NCBI GenBank assembly: GCA_905160935.1
Contig: CAJHZI010000479.1
Coordinates: 267,001 to 331,000, forward strand
Origin: Enchytraeus crypticus
Taxonomy: Eukaryota > Annelida > Clitellata > Enchytraeida > Enchytraeidae
Direction of reading: 5' to 3'
Length of the DNA stretch: 64,000 nt
Positions within the stretch are counted from its first letter, which is position 1; every line of letters starts with the position of its first letter. Made by a program: the position numbers and the translations under genes. The notes under the pieces were generated by a model. The model was not told the DNA's origin. It worked only from the letters and a program-made list of their open reading frames with translations, and ran no database searches. Shown here in pieces: positions 15,352 to 21,300 of the stretch.

Positions 15352-18300
15352 CAGATAGAAAGACAGCAGAACCTGACGCATGCTGTATGAAGGAAGACGA
15401 CTGCGAGACTTGAGCATATTCATGTACGCTGTTGACTTCTGCTTCTCTCTCCAGTCGTTCCACAGCCTTACATCCAGCGCCTCATCCCTTTCCATCTTCC
15501 TCACACCCACATCTACACATACACACATAGACACACACATACAGTCAAATGTTTAGACATATATTTTTTTATTTTATTTTTTATATAACATCCTTTACCG
15601 GATACGCTTAGTGCAATCTTAACAGTCGTTAATTTATCACTACTTATATAATGGACTTATAGTTTAAGTCAAACAGGTGAGGGATTACTGAACCAATACT
15701 CAGCTCCCAAGATCGTTACTATATATACAAAACTTAATTAGCTGTATTTAGAATTGATAAAGTTTGCTATCCAACAAGTTCGTGAGGCTTAGTGCGCTTC
15801 AGTCGACGTAGTTCACAAGTAACATCCAAGAGTTGTAGCGCTTCAACGTTGGTATGTTTTAGGAGCCGTTTCTCATGTTTCTCTGCATATTCTTGAATAA
15901 CTTCTGCAATAGTTTTGATATCCAGATCAGAATGCAGTTCCTGGTTAGTAACAAAGCGATAAGCCTTGGTAATCAATCTAAGGATGTTGCTTTGAGTTCT
16001 CTGTATTATTTCACGGTTTGATTGCTTTGCGCATCCCCATAACTGAATACCATATGACCAAATAGGCTTGATGATAGATGTATATATCAACTTCTTACTA
16101 CTTAGGCTGAGCTTTGAATGGTATCCAATTAGCCAATATAACTCTCTCTGTTTATGTCGAATTTGCTTAGCTTTATGTATGATATGAGACTTCCAGTTCA
16201 ATCTAGCATCCAGATGTACACCCAAATATTTAGCTGATTCTGCCTGAGGGACTAATAAGTCATTTATGTAAATCCCAGAATTATTGTTCCGTTGTCGCAA
16301 AGCATATGTTACATGAACCGATTTTGTCTCATTTAGTTTAATTTTCCAATCTTGTGTCCAGCTACTTACTTTATCAAGAGCACCTTGTAATTTCTTAATT
16401 GCTTTAAACTGGCAAGCATCAGTTGTCATTAAGACTATATCATCCGCATACGATCCTATGAACGTGCCTTCTAATACCGGTAAATCTGCTGTATACAGAA
16501 GATATAGAATAGGCCCAATAACACTACCTTGTGGGACGCCTGCCTTAATTTGATATAAGATAGAATGAGATTCCTGATATGATACGGAGAAACTTCGATT
16601 AGATAAGAATGATTCCAGTAATTGGCAATAATTCTGTGGAAGTTGCTTGTTCAGTTTATGAATCAGACCCTGGTGCCAAACTCTATCGAATGCCTGGGAG
16701 ACATCTAAGAACACAGCGTCGCAGAACTTCTTTTCTTCAAATGCACCTTCGATTACTTTCACTACTCGATGAACCTGATCGATTGTAGAATGATTGGATC
16801 TGAACCCAAATTGGAAGTCTGGGATGCAAATCAGCGGCTTTAGTCTTCTTAAAAGCAACTTTTCAAATAGCTTAGAGATAGTAGGTAATAACGAGATAGG
16901 TCTGTATGAAGATACTTCCTCGGCAGGCTTATCAGGTTTTTTAATCATGATAATTTTTGCTATCTTAAAGCATGTTGGCACATATTTTAGTCTGAGGAAA
17001 GCATTGTATAAGAGCGTCAGCAGAATAACAGCTTTCCGAGATAATTCTTTGTAAACTCCAGGAGAGATTCCATCTAGTCCGGGAGCCTCTTTATGATTTA
17101 AGTTGTTATCAATTTCATTAGCAACTTCCATTGGAGTCATTGTTTTGAATTTTACAGTAGGTAGCTGGAACGGAGTCAAATCAGCTGAGGATTGGATATC
17201 ATGCGGCATGAAAATAGTTTCTAGATGTTGCGCAAAAAGTTCTGCTTTTTTATCACTGCTTCTAATCCATTGGTCTTGTTTATTTTTTATTGGCTGTACC
17301 TGCATTATTGGGCGTTTATATTTTTTAGTTGCCTTCCATAAAGAGTAGCCTTTATCAGCTTCAGGACCTAAGTTTTGCAAATAGTTTTCAAATCGTTCTT
17401 TCTTATATTCCTTAACCAACTTATTAACTTTATTACTAATACGATTGAAATTTGTTTTATCTTCTGGAATTCTGGATCTATGCCAAACGCGTCTCAATTT
17501 CCTTCTTTCCTTTATTAATTCCCTGATTTCTATTGGATAGTTAATCTCTTGCTGAATATTATTTCCTACTACTGGAGTCGCGCCCGCTGCAGCTGTCTGA
17601 ATGTAATCAATGAAAGATTGAGAGTGTACTTCAAGATCTTCCTCACTTTTGAGCTTGATGTTTAAATTAATTAAATTATCCAGATTACTCCTAAACTGAT
17701 CCCAGTTCGTATATTTATTTGTAAGATTTAGCTTCTGGTTCTTTTTGATTATTGTTGAGCTGAGCACCATTATAACGGGTGTATGATCAGATGTAAGATC
17801 TTCTACACTCTCTATTTCTATATAGCTCATTGACAATCCTTTGGTTATGTAGAAATCTAAGAGATCAGGTATTCTATTGCTATCAGAGGGCCAATAAGTT
17901 GGCTGACCAGATGTGTGAAATTCACAGTGTGACTCCTTAATGGCACACAGCAGTTCTTTTCCTTTGCCTGGAGTTGTAATTCTTGAGCCCCACGCAGTAT
18001 GCTTCACATTATAATCTCCACCTAGTATGAACCTTGGCCCAAGCTTATTAAAAACATCTAGAAGTTGTTGTTTTGATGGTTTATAACTCGGGGGGCAATA
18101 AACTGCACCTATATTTATTTCAGCTATTATCCCTTACGAGAACCGCTGTTCCTCCTCTTGCTCGTCCACTAGGGTGGGTGGTATAATATGCAGCATAGCC
18201 CCATATCTTTATATAACTCTTATTGGAAAAGTGGGTTTCAGAAATTAGAGCAATATCAATGTTGTTTGATCTAAGAAATATTTCCAGTTCCAGGGCCCTT

Positions 18301-21300
18301 TGACTGAGCCCATTTGCATTCCATGTTACTATTCGAATTATCTCATTATACATTATGCAAGTTTCCAACTTTACTTACTGAACTACTTTCCAGCATTTCC
18401 AGTCTAGTTATAATTTGGCAGATACTGCTTTTAATATCAGCTTGAATCGTATTGAGTAGCTGCAACAAATCCGAAATGGTTGGTTCTTTCACCGATGAGT
18501 ATTGTTCCTCTCTATATTCTGTAATAGAGACGCTTCCTTCGGTAATGCGAGCATAAGAGGCTCTCATAGCCCTCGATTGGGGATCCTCTACGTTGAGCAC
18601 GCTCTTGCTGGGTTCTTTAACAGCAACCCCCTCATTTGTCTGAGTAAGACGTTGAGTAACCGTTGTCCTAATAGGTATTTGAGCCTTTAGTCTTTTCTGA
18701 TAGACAGGACATCCTTTATAATTAGCAGGGTGCCCTATTCCCATACAGAGAACACATACTGCTTCAGTGCTGCTTGGTTTCATGCATGATTTTGTGTGAT
18801 GATCCCCTGCACACTTAACGCATTTTGGCTGTCTACTACAGAAATTTTTAGTATGGCCAAGCATCTGACACTTTGTGCATTGAGGAATTGCGTTGCTCTT
18901 CCTAGGTGGCTCAATCTTCACTTTACAGTGAAGCAGATTACTTAGTTCATATACCAGTTTGTTGTTATCTTTCTGCTTAATGTCCACAAAAAATAGGGGA
19001 AATTCCTTAAATCTCGTCTCCCCGTTGCTTGTAATTTTTTTACGTACATTTGAAACATATACCACTTCGTGACCTAAGTTGCATAGCGCACTCCCAATCT
19101 CTTTCGTATCCATGGAGGAAGGCAAACCCCTTATCACAAATCTGAAGTTCCTTTCGCTTTTGAGCTGATATGTATGATATTCCAATTTACCAAATGCGTT
19201 GGCTTCATTAGTCTCTGCTGCTGATGTCAATTCTCTCAGAATTTGCTTTACCGCCCGATAATCAGACTCAGATTGACACGTGATTTTAATGTCATTATTG
19301 GATAGTGCCTTAAACTGCACTCTACCTGCAACTGCATTTATAACTTTATCTCTGAGTTGATTAAAGTCACCTACATTGCTTAGATTTATAGGGGGCGGTG
19401 TTGGGACTTTAGATTTTTCCTGTTGAGTTTCCAAAGAGTCAGTTACATTCATATTAATTCCTGCTGAGTTACTCCTTAGTGGTTCTGAAGATGCAGTTTG
19501 CTGAGGTGGTGAATCACCGTCCTCTTGTCTTGGCCGTTTCTTATTATGACTTGTCCTTCTTCTATTCCCCGCTAGTTCCCATTCTAGTTCTTCTTCATCA
19601 GTGCAGTAGGTGGAAGGCCCCTTTAGTTCATTGACCTCGCGCCTCAGTTCATCAATTATTATTTTTTGTTGATTGAACGCTTCTAACAATTCATTATAGG
19701 CTGTCAATTCCGCCATTTGCCTTAGAACGGCTATGCCGCTAAATTATCGATGTGAATTCTCTATAAATATCTAAGAAACAACTATTTATTTCAGAAAAAT
19801 ATAACAATTTATCTTTGTTTATTTTCTAAAACGTCCATCTTGATTGTTTGTTTACACACATATATAAAAACATATTAATTCAGTACATTATCTCTTTATG
19901 CTTTAAATAATACACATACAGAGTGATAGCGACACATAGGAGCACACAAACATACAACAGACCTCAATAAGAAGGAAGGAAGTAGAATTCAGGATTACAT
20001 AATGTGATGGCGTCTCCCCTATAGCTACAATGATTCAATGCTGCTCTAGGTTTGTTTAGCTAACTGATTGATGCAGATTGATTTTTGTAGATTTAATGAA
20101 AGTACATTAACCTACACCTATTGCGCCCTCGCTCACATATCTCGTCAGTACATCATCAGATGATCTAATTGATTGATTGATTGATTGATAGTAATCTAAC
20201 CTGCCCTTATTGTGCCCTCTCTCAGATATCTCGTCAGCACATCATCATCATCGTCGACATCGTAGTCCATTTCTTCGTCCTCCGCTCCCCTCCTGTACAT
20301 CACCACAGGCTCCTCCCCCAAGTCGTCATATGACAGGCTGGGGGCGGGGCAAGAGCTCTCAGGACTCAACGAGACTAGCTCATCATCATCTGAGGAAGAG
20401 CTAGACTCACTGTCCGAAGTGTTGCTGCTCTCAACGCCTCTGTCCTCCTCATCAGCACTGTGCCATTCTCCATCAGAAATTGCAGAGGCAGTGGTAGCAT
20501 GGGTGCAAGCTTGATTGGAGGCTGTGGTAACACTGGCAGAAGCTCTGTAGGGTTCATGACTGCTGGTATTTGAATCATACGCACTAGATTTGCTACTGCT
20601 CAATGCAGGGGGTGCGGTAAATAGAGAATGATCTGAAGTAACGAGCGATGAGAATGTAGAGTTAAGGCACCCACTACCAGCTACGGGTGAATTCAGAGCA
20701 CTGATAGAGTACCCTGGGCCTATCACAGGTTCACACGTAGTCTGATGGGACAGAGGCAGGCAGTGTTGTGCCGCAGTGGCTGCACTAGAGGAGCTCTCAC
20801 CACCACCCAGCATGTTGTAGGGTGGAATGGGTGGAGCAACATCACCCCAATCATTAAAAGTCCTTGCAGTGCCACCCGCTGTGTAGCTATTATATTCAGC
20901 TGTGTAGCTACTAGAAGATCCACCAGTAGCATAGCTACTAGCTCCAGCTGTATAGCTACTAGCTCCAGCTGTAGCATAATTATTAGCTGCACCAGTAGTA
21001 GCATAGCTACTAGATCCACCAGTAGCATAGTTATTAGCTCCAGCAGTAGCATAGTTACTAGCTCCACCAGTAGCATAGCTATTAGCTCCACCAGTAGCAT
21101 AGCTATTTGCTCCACCAGTAGCACAGCTATTAGCTCCACCAGTAGCATAGCTACTAGCTCCAGCAGTAGCATAGCAATTAGATCCAGCAGTAGCATAGCT
21201 ATTAGTTCCAGCAGTAGCATAGCTACTAGCTACAGTATTAACAATACTATCAGAAGTAATAGCAGAGTTGTTAGCAGTCACAGCAGCAGTGGTGCCCAGA

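Larger units (their letters stand above)
15560..19860 (-). mobile_element. Jockey-type non-LTR retrotransposon in DHX36 intron 4
   Basis: About 4.3 kb, in the same orientation as the host gene. It has a short 5' UTR, a gag-like ORF1 with cysteine knuckles, an endonuclease/reverse transcriptase ORF2, and an A-rich 3' end (T-rich on the plus strand at 15564-15585). A possible target-site duplication ACATATAT occurs at 15559-15566 and near 19857, but the DNA there is low complexity. The ORF1-ORF2 overlap and the CCHC knuckle pattern fit the Jockey clade. It is the least decayed element in the window; only the endonuclease region shows clear damage. Confidence 0.88.
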
